From the NCBI RefSeq assembly GCF_013277415.1, contig NZ_VMMX01000020.1, positions 23,849 through 59,509 of the forward strand: 35,661 nt of DNA, read 5' to 3'. The DNA is from Streptococcus sp. 68. GTDB lineage: Bacteria; Bacillota; Bacilli; Lactobacillales; Streptococcaceae. This document shows positions 8,555 through 17,228 of this stretch, piece after piece. Position numbers and translations under genes: made by a program. How positions within the stretch are numbered: position 1 is the stretch's first letter; each line of letters begins with the position of its first letter. The notes beneath the pieces were generated by a model. The model saw nothing but the letters and a program-made list of their open reading frames with translations. It was not told the DNA's origin and searched no databases.

Positions 8555-10441
8555 ATGGTTATCAGAGTATTTGATCAGCAGAAAAATGCTTATTCTAGCT
8601 TCGCCTTAGAGGAATTAAGTTACTATATGAATCGGGTCTTTAAGACTGACATAGAACTTGTCGAGGAGAAGGAAGCGGATATTTTTGTAGGATTAGTCAA
8701 TAAAGAGGATAGAAAAGACCATGTTCTTATCTCATTAGACAAGGGTAAGGGGAGAATTGAGTCTAATACAATTGTAGGTTTACTTATTGGAATTTACCGA
8801 ATGTTTCATGAATTTGGGGTTGTGTATACTAGACCAGGGCGCGGACATGACTTTGTTCCAGAGCTACGATTTGAAGATTTTTTAGATAAAGAGCTATCTA
8901 TAGATGAAACAGCCAGTTACTATCATAGGGGAGTATGTATAGAGGGAGCGGATTCATTTGAAAATATACTAGATTTCATTGATTGGCTACCTAAGATTGG
9001 AATGAACAGTTTTTTCATCCAGTTTGAAAATCCTTACTCTTTTTTGAAACGTTGGTATGAACATGAGTTTAATCCATACCTAAATAAAGAAAAATTCTCA
9101 AATGAATTAGTACAAGAATTGAGTGATAGGTTGGATAAAGAATTGCAAAAAAGAGGTCTTATTCATCATCGTGTTGGTCATGGATGGACAGGTGAGGTTT
9201 TAGGCTACTCTTCAAAATTTGGCTGGGAATCAGGTCTTAGTATTTCAGAGGAGAAGAAACCCTATGTCGCTGAAATAAACGGGAAACGAGAATTATTTAA
9301 TACGGCTCCAATTTTAACCAGTCTGGATTTTTCAAATCCAGATGTGGCGGATAAGATGGTAGAAATTATCAAGGATTATGCCAAGAAAAGACCTGATGTG
9401 AATTACTTACATGTATGGTTGTCGGATGCTCGTAATAATATTTGTGAATGCGAAAACTGTAGACAAGAATTGGTTTCGGATCAGTATATTCGTATTCTCA
9501 ATCAATTGGATAGGGCTTTAACGAGTGAGGGATTAGATACAAAGATTTGTTTCCTACTTTACCATGAGTTGTTATGGGCGCCTCAGAAAGAAAAATTAGA
9601 TAATCCTGAACGCTTTACCATGATGTTTGCACCGATTACAAGAACATTTGAAATGAGTTATGCAGATGTAGATTTTGACAATTCCATACCTACGCCTAAA
9701 CCTTATCTGCGTAATAAAATTATACTTCCGAATTCTCTTGAGGAAAATTTATCTTATCTTTTTGAATGGCAAAAAACATTTAAAGGAGATAGTTTCGTAT
9801 ATGACTATCCTTTAGGGCGTGCTCATTATGGCGATTTAGGCTATATGAAAATTAGTCAAACTATTTACAAAGATGTATCTTATCTGTCAAACCTACATTT
9901 GAATGGGTACATTTCGTGTCAAGAATTACGTGCCGGATTCCCTCATAATTTTCCTAATTATGTTATGGGGCAAATGCTCTGGAAGAAGACAAGAAGTTAT
10001 GAAGAATTGATTGAAGAATACTTTTCTGCCTTGTATGGATCAAATTGGCAGTCTGTTGTTGAATATTTAGAAAAATTATCTAGTTATTCCTCATGTGATT
10101 ATTTTAATGCAATTGGCAGTCGTCAAAATGATGTTTTAGCGAATCATTATTATATAGCTTACAATCTAGCTGATAATTTTTTACCAATTATTGAGGAAAA
10201 TATTTCTAAGTTATTAAATAGTCAAAAGGATGAATGGAAACAGCTCAGTTATCATCGTGAATATGTTGTTAAGATGGCGAAGGCTTTATATCTTCAAGCA
10301 ACTGGAAAAACAAGGCAAGCTCAAGATGAGTGGAAAAATGTTTTGAATTATATCCGTGGGCACGAATTACTATTCCAATCTAATTTGGATGTTTATCGTG
10401 TAATTGAAGTAGCAAAAAATTACGCTGGTTTTCACTTATAA
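8555..10441 (+). CDS. DUF4838-family protein (glycosidase-like), cytoplasmic
   Basis: A 628-residue protein with no signal peptide. Residues 1-105 resemble the small alpha/beta domain that precedes the barrel in GH20/GH67-type enzymes (FALEELSYYM, then FVGLVN). Residues about 120-450 look like a TIM-barrel (YYHRGVCIE opens the first strand). HVWLSDARNN followed by CECENCR (Cys297, Cys299, Cys302) is the DUF4838 hallmark, and the cysteines may bind a metal. The ATG at 8555 lies one base after the EIIC stop, with GGAGGG inside the EIIC end, so translation is coupled; a longer in-frame start at 8501 lies inside the EIIC gene. Activity is unproven. Cleavage of an imported N-acetylated or beta-linked oligosaccharide is inference. 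Confidence 0.8.
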   Translation: MVIRVFDQQKNAYSSFALEELSYYMNRVFKTDIELVEEKEADIFVGLVNKEDRKDHVLISLDKGKGRIESNTIVGLLIGIYRMFHEFGVVYTRPGRGHDFVPELRFEDFLDKELSIDETASYYHRGVCIEGADSFENILDFIDWLPKIGMNSFFIQFENPYSFLKRWYEHEFNPYLNKEKFSNELVQELSDRLDKELQKRGLIHHRVGHGWTGEVLGYSSKFGWESGLSISEEKKPYVAEINGKRELFNTAPILTSLDFSNPDVADKMVEIIKDYAKKRPDVNYLHVWLSDARNNICECENCRQELVSDQYIRILNQLDRALTSEGLDTKICFLLYHELLWAPQKEKLDNPERFTMMFAPITRTFEMSYADVDFDNSIPTPKPYLRNKIILPNSLEENLSYLFEWQKTFKGDSFVYDYPLGRAHYGDLGYMKISQTIYKDVSYLSNLHLNGYISCQELRAGFPHNFPNYVMGQMLWKKTRSYEELIEEYFSALYGSNWQSVVEYLEKLSSYSSCDYFNAIGSRQNDVLANHYYIAYNLADNFLPIIEENISKLLNSQKDEWKQLSYHREYVVKMAKALYLQATGKTRQAQDEWKNVLNYIRGHELLFQSNLDVYRVIEVAKNYAGFHL

Positions 10442-10483
10442 ATCATAAGTATAGAAAATGAACCAAGGTATTCAGAGAAGATT

Positions 10484-10530
10484 GATCCTAAATATTATGA
10501 AATTTAAGGATTTTTAAGATATTTAGGGTC
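10484..10530 (+). other. intra-operon stem-loop
   Basis: GATCCTAAATAT (10484-10495) pairs with ATATTTAGGGTC (10519-10530) over 12 positions including one G-U, with a 23-base loop. A competing hairpin can form between CCTAAAT and ATTTAAGG (10487-10510), followed by ATTTTTAAG. No clear T run follows the large stem. It lies in the 167-base gap before the EIIA gene and could be a processing or stability element, or an attenuator. Confidence 0.45.
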
Positions 10531-10608
10531 GACTTTCTATTTATATCGTAGCGAAGTCATTTTAATAATGATGTGTAAAAGATGGCTCAAGATTGAGGAG
10601 GAAGAAAG

Positions 10609-10953
10609 ATGAAATCAAAAGAAGAAGTAAATATGCTTGGTTTTACAATTGTCGCTTACGCAGGAGATGCAAGGTCAGATTTGATGGATGCTTTGGCGTT
10701 TGCGAGAGATGGATATTTTGAACAGGCAAGAGAATTGGTTGAGTCTGCAAACGACTCAATAGTGTCTGCCCATCGAGAACAGACTAATTTATTAGCGGAG
10801 GAGGCATCTGGAGATAATTTTGAAGTGAGTTTTATCATGATTCATGGTCAAGATACCTTGATGACAACGATGCTATTGTATGATCAGGTAAAGTTTTTTA
10901 TTGATGAATATGAACGAATTCGAAAGATTGAAGAACATATTGGTTTGCAATGA
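10609..10953 (+). CDS. lacF: PTS EIIA, lactose/cellobiose family
   Basis: A 114-residue cytoplasmic phosphocarrier that passes phosphate from HPr to an EIIB. The helical-bundle EIIA-Lac fold is recognisable (LDALAFARDG-like first helix, then ARELVESANDSIVSAHREQT). The phospho-accepting His is His79 in IMIHGQDTLMT, with Asp82 the usual metal-binding residue. GAGGAGGAAG precedes the ATG; an internal Met9 is an alternative start with no better ribosome-binding site. It is the only EIIA in the operon, so it should serve the LacE-type EIICB domain. It ends 9 bases before lacG. Confidence 0.92.
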   Translation: MKSKEEVNMLGFTIVAYAGDARSDLMDALAFARDGYFEQARELVESANDSIVSAHREQTNLLAEEASGDNFEVSFIMIHGQDTLMTTMLLYDQVKFFIDEYERIRKIEEHIGLQ

Positions 10954-10962
10954 GGATTAGTC

Positions 10963-12375
10963 ATGGAAAATTTACAGGTTAAAGCCTTACCGAAGGAGTT
11001 TTTATTAGGAGCTGCTACCGCTGCTTATCAAGTAGAGGGTGCAACTAGGGTAGATGGCAAAGGAATAAACATGTGGGATGTTTATTTGCAAGAAAATAGT
11101 CCGTTCTTACCAGATCCAGCTAGTGATTTTTATTATCGTTACGAAGAAGATATAGCCTTGGCGGCAGAACATGGTTTGCAGGCTTTGCGTTTATCTATTT
11201 CCTGGGTTCGTATATTTCCTGATATAGATGGGGATGCTAATATATTGGCTGTTCGTTATTACCATAGAGTCTTTCAGTCCTGCTTAAAACATAATGTGAT
11301 TCCGTTTGTTTCTTTACATCATTTTGATTCGCCTCAGAAAATGTTAGAAACAGGGGATTGGTTGAATAGAGAGAATATTGATCGTTTCATACGATATGCT
11401 CGTTTTTGTTTCCAAGAATTTACAGAAGTCAAGCATTGGTTTACAATCAATGAACTGATGTCTCTTGCTGCAGGCCAATACATAGGAGGTCAGTTTCCTC
11501 CGAATCATCATTTTCAATTATCTGAAGCAATTCAAGCAAATCATAACATGTTGTTGGCGCATGCTCTTGCAGTCCTCGAATTTCATCAATTAGGGATTGA
11601 GGGAAAGGTAGGTTGTATTCATGCTTTAAAACCAGGCTATCCTATTGATGGGCAAAAAGAAAATATTTTGGCAGCTAAACGGTATGATGTTTATAATAAT
11701 AAATTTCTATTAGATGGAACTTTTTTGGGCTACTACAGTGATGACACGCTTTTTCACTTGAATCAAATATTGGAAGCTAATAATTCTAGCTTTATTATTG
11801 AAGATGGTGATTTAGAAATTATGAAAAGAGCTGCACCTCTTAATACGATGTTTGGGATGAATTATTATCGTTCAGAATTTATTAGTGAATACAAAGGTGA
11901 AAATAGACAAGAATTTAATTCAACAGGAATAAAAGGACAGTCCTCTTTTAAATTAAATGCTCTAGGTGAATTTGTAAAAAAGCCTGGTATTCCGACAACA
12001 GATTGGGATTGGAATATTTATCCTCAAGGCTTATTTGATATGTTGCTTCGTATCAAAGAAGAATATCCTCAACATCCGGTCATTTATTTAACGGAAAATG
12101 GTACAGCCCTTAAAGAGGTTAAGCCAGAGGGCGAGAATGATATTATTGATGACAGTAAGAGAATCCGTTATATTGAGCAACATTTACACAAAGTTTTAGA
12201 GGCTCGAAATAGGGGAGTCAATATTCAAGGCTATTTTATATGGTCTTTGCAAGATCAATTTTCTTGGGCGAATGGCTACAATAAGCGATATGGTCTTTTC
12301 TTTGTTGATTATGAAACACAGAAGAGATATATTAAGAAAAGTGCTCTTTGGGTAAAAGGGCTAAAACGGAATTAA
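10963..12375 (+). CDS. lacG: GH1 6-phospho-beta-galactosidase (LacG type)
   Basis: A 470-residue cytoplasmic GH1 enzyme that hydrolyses 6-phospho-beta-galactosides delivered by the PTS. Sequence and length track LacG proteins closely along the whole chain. The acid/base is Glu164 (FTINELM; usually TFNE) and the nucleophile Glu378 (YLTENG). The phosphate-binding set described for LacG is intact in FSWANGYNKRYG: Ser434, Lys441 and Tyr443. Trp435 there is the residue that favours galacto- over gluco-configured substrates. The product is probably galactose-6-phosphate plus an aglycone, feeding the tagatose-6-phosphate pathway encoded elsewhere. The aglycone preference cannot be read from the sequence. 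Confidence 0.92.
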   Translation: MENLQVKALPKEFLLGAATAAYQVEGATRVDGKGINMWDVYLQENSPFLPDPASDFYYRYEEDIALAAEHGLQALRLSISWVRIFPDIDGDANILAVRYYHRVFQSCLKHNVIPFVSLHHFDSPQKMLETGDWLNRENIDRFIRYARFCFQEFTEVKHWFTINELMSLAAGQYIGGQFPPNHHFQLSEAIQANHNMLLAHALAVLEFHQLGIEGKVGCIHALKPGYPIDGQKENILAAKRYDVYNNKFLLDGTFLGYYSDDTLFHLNQILEANNSSFIIEDGDLEIMKRAAPLNTMFGMNYYRSEFISEYKGENRQEFNSTGIKGQSSFKLNALGEFVKKPGIPTTDWDWNIYPQGLFDMLLRIKEEYPQHPVIYLTENGTALKEVKPEGENDIIDDSKRIRYIEQHLHKVLEARNRGVNIQGYFIWSLQDQFSWANGYNKRYGLFFVDYETQKRYIKKSALWVKGLKRN

Positions 12376-12443
12376 GGTTAGCGATTTGAATGATGTTTAA
12401 TATGTTTTAAATATGAGGTTGAATTTTTTATAGGAGGAGTTTT

Positions 12444-14123
12444 ATGGATAAGCTAGTCGCTGCCATTGAAAAGCAACAAGGGAAATTTGAAAAAATTTCT
12501 ACTAATAATTATATGATGGCTATTAAAGATGGATTCATTGCTACTATGCCTTTAATTATGTTTTCAAGCTTTTTGATGATTATTATTATGATTCCTAAAA
12601 ATTTCGGAGTAGAGTTACCGAGTTCAGCTATTGCCTGGATGAGGAAAGTGTATATGCTAACCATGGGAGTTTTGGGTGTTATTGTTTCAGGGACAGTTGC
12701 AAAGTCATTGGCTGGAAATGTTAATAGAAAAATGCCTCCTGGAAAGGTAATAAATGATACTTCTGCAATGTTGGCAGCCATATGTAGTTATCTGGTATTA
12801 ACTGTAACGCTTGTAGTTGATGAGAAGACGGGATCTACAAGTTTGTCGACAAACTATTTAGGATCTCAAGGATTGATAACTTCGTTTGTCAGTGCCTTTA
12901 TTACTGTAAATGTTTACCGATTCTGTATTAAGCGAGACATTACTATTCATTTACCTAAGGAAGTTCCTGGGGCTATATCACAAGCTTTTAGAGATATTTT
13001 TCCTTTTTCTTTTGTTTTACTTATTAGTGGTTTGTTAGATATTGTATCTCGGTTTAGTTTAGATGTTCCTTTTGCCCAAGTATTTCAACAACTATTGACC
13101 CCTATTTTTAAGGGAGCAGAATCATATCCTGCTATGATGTTGATTTGGTTTATGTGTGCTTTGCTTTGGTTTGTTGGAATTCATGGACCATCTATTGTCT
13201 TACCTGCTGTTACAGCTTTACAACTAAGCAATATGGAAGAGAATGCTCAACTCCTTGCAAATGGGCAGTTCCCTTATCATTCTTTAACACCTAATTTCGG
13301 GAATTATATCGCTGCTATTGGAGGAACGGGGGCTACCTTTGTTGTACCATTTATTTTGATTTTCTTTATGCGGTCTAAACAATTAAAATCGGTAGGTAAA
13401 GCTACAATTACTCCTGTTTTATTTGCGGTAAATGAACCTCTTCTATTTGGTATGCCTGTTATTTTGAATCCCTATCTTTTTGTCCCTTTTTTGATGACTC
13501 CACCAGTGAATGTATTTCTAGGAAAGGTCTTTATTGATTTCTTTGGAATGAATGGATTTTATATCCAGTTACCTTGGGCCTTTCCTGGTCCCTTGGGATT
13601 GTTAATTGGAACGAATTTTCAACCTATCTCCTTTGTATTTTTATTTTTGATTTTAGTTGTCGACATATTGATTTACTTGCCATTCTGTAGAGCGTATGAT
13701 AGACAGTTATTGATGAAAGAAGATGTTGCAAGCTCAAATGATATTATTTTAGAGGAGGATACAAGTGAAATAATGCCTGGTGAGTTAGATAAAATAAAAA
13801 GTAAGGAGTTGAAAGTACTGGTTCTTTGTGCAGGATCTGGAACAAGTGCGCAATTAGCCAATGCAATTAACGAGGGCGCTCAATTAGCAGAAGTTAGAGT
13901 GATTGCGAATTCAGGAGCGTACGGAGCTCATTATGATATTATGGGTGTTTATGATTTAATTATTCTGGCTCCACAAGTTCGGAGTTATTATAGAGAGATG
14001 AAGGTGGATGCAGAAAGATTAGGTATTCAGATAGTTGCTACCAGAGGAATGGAATATATTCATTTAACAAAGAATCCAAGTAAAGCCTTACAATTTGTAT
14101 TGGAGTATTACCAAGCTGTGTAG
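12444..14123 (+). CDS. lacE: PTS EIICB, lactose type (LacE)
   Basis: A 559-residue fused permease/phosphotransferase, close to the usual LacE length of about 565. Residues 1-420 are the EIIC domain, with the substrate His247 (FVGIHGPS) and Glu331 (AVNEPLLFGMP) both intact. A linker of about 35 acidic residues leads to the EIIB domain (about 455-559), with the phosphorylated Cys462 in VLVLCAGSGTS. TAGGAGGAG lies before the ATG. It imports and phosphorylates a beta-galactoside such as lactose, with LacF as phosphate donor. Its EIIB domain is the only EIIB in the operon, so any phosphorylation by the first EIIC would have to borrow it. A terminator hairpin follows. Confidence 0.93.
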   Translation: MDKLVAAIEKQQGKFEKISTNNYMMAIKDGFIATMPLIMFSSFLMIIIMIPKNFGVELPSSAIAWMRKVYMLTMGVLGVIVSGTVAKSLAGNVNRKMPPGKVINDTSAMLAAICSYLVLTVTLVVDEKTGSTSLSTNYLGSQGLITSFVSAFITVNVYRFCIKRDITIHLPKEVPGAISQAFRDIFPFSFVLLISGLLDIVSRFSLDVPFAQVFQQLLTPIFKGAESYPAMMLIWFMCALLWFVGIHGPSIVLPAVTALQLSNMEENAQLLANGQFPYHSLTPNFGNYIAAIGGTGATFVVPFILIFFMRSKQLKSVGKATITPVLFAVNEPLLFGMPVILNPYLFVPFLMTPPVNVFLGKVFIDFFGMNGFYIQLPWAFPGPLGLLIGTNFQPISFVFLFLILVVDILIYLPFCRAYDRQLLMKEDVASSNDIILEEDTSEIMPGELDKIKSKELKVLVLCAGSGTSAQLANAINEGAQLAEVRVIANSGAYGAHYDIMGVYDLIILAPQVRSYYREMKVDAERLGIQIVATRGMEYIHLTKNPSKALQFVLEYYQAV

Positions 14124-14205
14124 TAAATTTTTCCATCTTTTATTTAAGTAAGGACTTTGCTTACAGACAGGCTTGGATTTAAAATCGTTCCCCCTTTTTA
14201 ATATA

Positions 14206-14242
14206 AAAATCCCTCTTTAACAATTGTAAAAAGAGGGATTTT
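14206..14242. terminator. bidirectional terminator between lacE and trkH
   Basis: AAAATCCCTCTTT and AAAGAGGGATTTT form a strong hairpin flanked by A and T runs, so it can stop both the plus-strand PTS operon and the minus-strand trk operon. Confidence 0.85.
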
Positions 14243-14247
14243 GTATT

Positions 14248-15687
14248 TTATCTCTTAGACCAAGTTCTTTTCATAAAGAGAAGTAGGATTGGGTAAATCT
14301 CCAAGCGGCCTGCAATCATTGCAAAGGAGAGGAGAATTTTTGAGATAGGACTAAAGATTGAGAAGCTAGAAGTGGTTCCTAGGATAGGTCCGATATTATT
14401 GAAACAGCTAAAGACAGCACTGGTTACAACCAGAAAATCATTGCTATCTAGGCTGACAATAAAGATAAGGGATAGCAAAATCATAGCATAGATGACAAAG
14501 TACTTGAGAATCTTATGCTGGGTATCTTTGTCAATCACCGTTTTATTAACATGGAGGGTCAAAACACGGTGGGGCGATAGGATTGATAAAATCTGATTTT
14601 TAGCAATTTTTGAAAGGATGAGACCTCGAATAACCTTGAGTCCACCTGCGGTTGATCCAGCAGAGCCACCGATTCCCATGAGGAAGAGAAGGATAAACTG
14701 GGAGAAGAGGGGCCAGTTGGTAATATCTCCGTAACCAAAACCAGTCGTCGTAATAATATTGGAAACCTGGAAGAAGGCCATTTCAAAACTCTTTGAAAAT
14801 CCTGGATAGAGATAGAGGGTATTGAGGCTAATCAAGCCTGTAGAAAGCAGTACAATGACCAAGTAAGCTCGAAGTTCTTCATCTCCAAAGAAGGCCTTGA
14901 CGCGACGGAGCATGAGGTAGTAGTAGAGATTGAAATTTACCCCAAAAACCAAAACTCCGATACTAACTAGATAGGTAATCAGTGAGCTACCATAGTGAGC
15001 AATTCCGTCGTTATAGACGGTAAATCCTCCTGTACCCGCAGTACCCATAGCGATGACAAAACTATCAAATAGGGGCATACCAGCTAGATAATAGATGATG
15101 ACAAAGAGGGAGAAGAGAGCTAGATAAAGGAGATAGAGAATCTGGGCAGTATTTTTGAGTTTGGATACAACCTTACCGAAGACGGGACCAGGAACCTCAG
15201 CCTTCATCACTTCTAGGTGGCTATTCTTGGTATTATCCATAATAGCCAGTGCGAAAACGAGCACTCCCATCCCTCCAATCAAGTGGGTAAAACTTCGCCA
15301 GAAGAGGAGGGAACGGCTGAGAACCGAAATGTCGTTCAAGATACTTGCTCCAGTAGTTGTAAACCCAGAACTGATTTCAAAAAAGGCATCTATAACGCTA
15401 GGGATTTGTCCAGAAAAGACAAAGGGGAGACCACCAAAGAAAGACCAAAGAATCCAACAGAGGGCAACAATCAAGACTCCCTCCTTGGCATAAATCCGTT
15501 GATTTTTGGGTTTTTGTAAAATTCCTGAACCACCTAGTAATACGAGAATCCCAATGGTCGAAAAGAGGGCTGTAAAGACTTGGCTCGATTCGTGGTAATA
15601 GACAGCTACAGCTACAGGAACCAAGAGGAGAACAGCTTCAATCAAAAGTAACTTTGAAAGGAGGTAACGAATCATGCTTTTATTCAT
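14248..15687 (-). CDS. trkH: TrkH/KtrB-type potassium uptake membrane subunit
   Basis: A 479-residue polytopic protein of the TrkH/KtrB superfamily: four imperfect M1-pore-M2 repeats with glycine-containing filter segments such as GFTTTGASI, GTGGFTVYN, TTGFGYGDI and the final NNIGPILGT. It forms the K+ (or Na+-coupled K+) channel-like pore gated by a RCK-domain regulator. That partner is trkA, whose stop lies 3 bases before this start on the same strand, so the two form one operon. The start is supported by TrkH-like N-terminal topology and the purine-rich AAGAG in the trkA end. Whether it works as Trk or Ktr is not decidable here. Confidence 0.92.
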   Translation of the reverse strand: MNKSMIRYLLSKLLLIEAVLLLVPVAVAVYYHESSQVFTALFSTIGILVLLGGSGILQKPKNQRIYAKEGVLIVALCWILWSFFGGLPFVFSGQIPSVIDAFFEISSGFTTTGASILNDISVLSRSLLFWRSFTHLIGGMGVLVFALAIMDNTKNSHLEVMKAEVPGPVFGKVVSKLKNTAQILYLLYLALFSLFVIIYYLAGMPLFDSFVIAMGTAGTGGFTVYNDGIAHYGSSLITYLVSIGVLVFGVNFNLYYYLMLRRVKAFFGDEELRAYLVIVLLSTGLISLNTLYLYPGFSKSFEMAFFQVSNIITTTGFGYGDITNWPLFSQFILLFLMGIGGSAGSTAGGLKVIRGLILSKIAKNQILSILSPHRVLTLHVNKTVIDKDTQHKILKYFVIYAMILLSLIFIVSLDSNDFLVVTSAVFSCFNNIGPILGTTSSFSIFSPISKILLSFAMIAGRLEIYPILLLFMKRTWSKR

Positions 15688-15690
15688 CTC

Positions 15691-17040
15691 TTACCTCGCG
15701 ATCAAGTCATAAATCTTGGTGATGTTTGGCAACAAGGTTGTTACTAGGAGCTTGTCTCCAACTTCCAACATATCCTCCCCAGTTGGGAAAATAGTCTTGC
15801 CCTTTCGAATGATGGCCGCAATAAGAACCCCTTTTTTCAGTTTGAGTTGAGAAAGAGGTTTGGCAGTCATTTTATTGGCTTCCTTGATATGGAATTGCAG
15901 GGTTTCGATTTGGCCATTGGCTAGATGGTGCATGGCCTGAAGGTCTGAATACTGGGCATTAACACGACCACGAATAAAGTGCATAATCGTATCTACAGCG
16001 ATGCTTTTAGGTGTGATGATACTTGAAAAATCAGGCGCATTGATAATCTCGAGGAGACTGGTACGATTGACCTTGGTAATATTTTTCTGTACACCTACCC
16101 TGTCAAGGAACATAGAGGTAATCAGATTTTCCTCATCGACTCCTGTTAGAGTCGCAACGGCATCATAGTGTTGAGCACTTTCTTCCAGCAGGATATCTTT
16201 TGCGGTTCCATCTCCTTGGACTATATGAAGATTTGGAAATTTCTCGCTAAAGAAGCTAGCGATTTCAGGATTGATTTCAATAACCTTGGTTTCGATACGA
16301 CTATCTTTGAGGATACCTAATAGATAATAGGCAATTCTACCAGCTCCAACAATAAGAAGACTCTTCACAGCACGAGACTTGAAATAATTATGGAAGAGCA
16401 TCATGTCAACACGGTTACCGGTGACAAAGATTCTATCTTTATCCTGTACAGTCATGTCACCGCTTGGAATGATAATTTGATGATCCCTCTCTATCGCACA
16501 GACAATGACATTGCCAAATTTTTTCCGAAAATCAGAAATGGGCATTTGGCAAAGACCACTGGAGGATTTAACAGTGAATTCCATCAAGCTGACCCGTCCA
16601 CCAAAGAAACGTTCGACAGACAGGGCGTTGGGAAAGTCAATGATGTTGGCGATAGCGCGGGCAGCCAAGAGCTCAGGGTTAACGATAAGAGAAAAACCGA
16701 GAATATTCTTTTCCTTGAAATAAGAGTTAGAATATTCAGGGTTCCGCACCCGAACGATGGTCTCTTTAGCTCCCATTTTTTTGGCTAAAACGGCTGCAAT
16801 CATGTTGACTTCATCGTATTCAGTCAGGGCGATAAAGATATCACAATCCTGGACACTGGCTTGCTCAAGGATGGCAAAATCGGCCCCGTTACCAAGGATA
16901 CCCATGATATCAAAGCGATTGACAATATGATTGAGGACAGCTTCGTCTTGCTCAATCAGCAAAACATCATGCTTTTCTGCAACCAAGGAGCGACAGAGGG
17001 CAGAACCAACTTTTCCCCCTCCGACAAGGATAATTTTCAT
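15691..17040 (-). CDS. trkA: TrkA, RCK-domain potassium uptake regulator
   Basis: A 449-residue cytoplasmic gating protein with two tandem RCK_N/RCK_C modules, as in long TrkA proteins and unlike the single-module KtrA of about 220 residues. Nucleotide-binding glycine motifs are seen at residues 6-12 (VGGGKVG) and about 231-237 (VGAGRIA), each followed by an acidic residue at the end of the next strand. It binds NAD(H) or adenine nucleotides and controls TrkH, the downstream gene. It is first in the two-gene operon. The ribosome-binding site is weak (GTAGG). Confidence 0.93.
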   Translation of the reverse strand: MKIILVGGGKVGSALCRSLVAEKHDVLLIEQDEAVLNHIVNRFDIMGILGNGADFAILEQASVQDCDIFIALTEYDEVNMIAAVLAKKMGAKETIVRVRNPEYSNSYFKEKNILGFSLIVNPELLAARAIANIIDFPNALSVERFFGGRVSLMEFTVKSSSGLCQMPISDFRKKFGNVIVCAIERDHQIIIPSGDMTVQDKDRIFVTGNRVDMMLFHNYFKSRAVKSLLIVGAGRIAYYLLGILKDSRIETKVIEINPEIASFFSEKFPNLHIVQGDGTAKDILLEESAQHYDAVATLTGVDEENLITSMFLDRVGVQKNITKVNRTSLLEIINAPDFSSIITPKSIAVDTIMHFIRGRVNAQYSDLQAMHHLANGQIETLQFHIKEANKMTAKPLSQLKLKKGVLIAAIIRKGKTIFPTGEDMLEVGDKLLVTTLLPNITKIYDLIAR

Positions 17041-17176
17041 AATAAAACCTACTTCTTCATTATGTAACTATCATACCTTTTTTCAAGAAAAAATGCACCT
17101 ACTAGCTAATAACCAGAGTTTTTAGTAGGAAATTTGCTATAAGGTAAAACTATACCCTAATCAATTGAAATAGCTA

Positions 17177-17206
17177 TTAGCACCTTTCTCTGAAATATGG
17201 TATGAT
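17177..17206 (+). promoter_or_regulatory. possible promoter of the SAM hydrolase operon
   Basis: TTAGCA (17177-17182), an 18-base spacer and TATGAT (17201-17206) lie just before the 17229 start codon. The leader would be very short. The -35 is weak. Confidence 0.4.
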
Positions 17207-17228
17207 AAAGGATATACAAGGAGATAAA

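Noticed and set aside
15155..15519. Plus-strand open frames inside trkH
   Set aside because: They are antisense shadows of a well-supported membrane protein gene and have no ribosome-binding sites.
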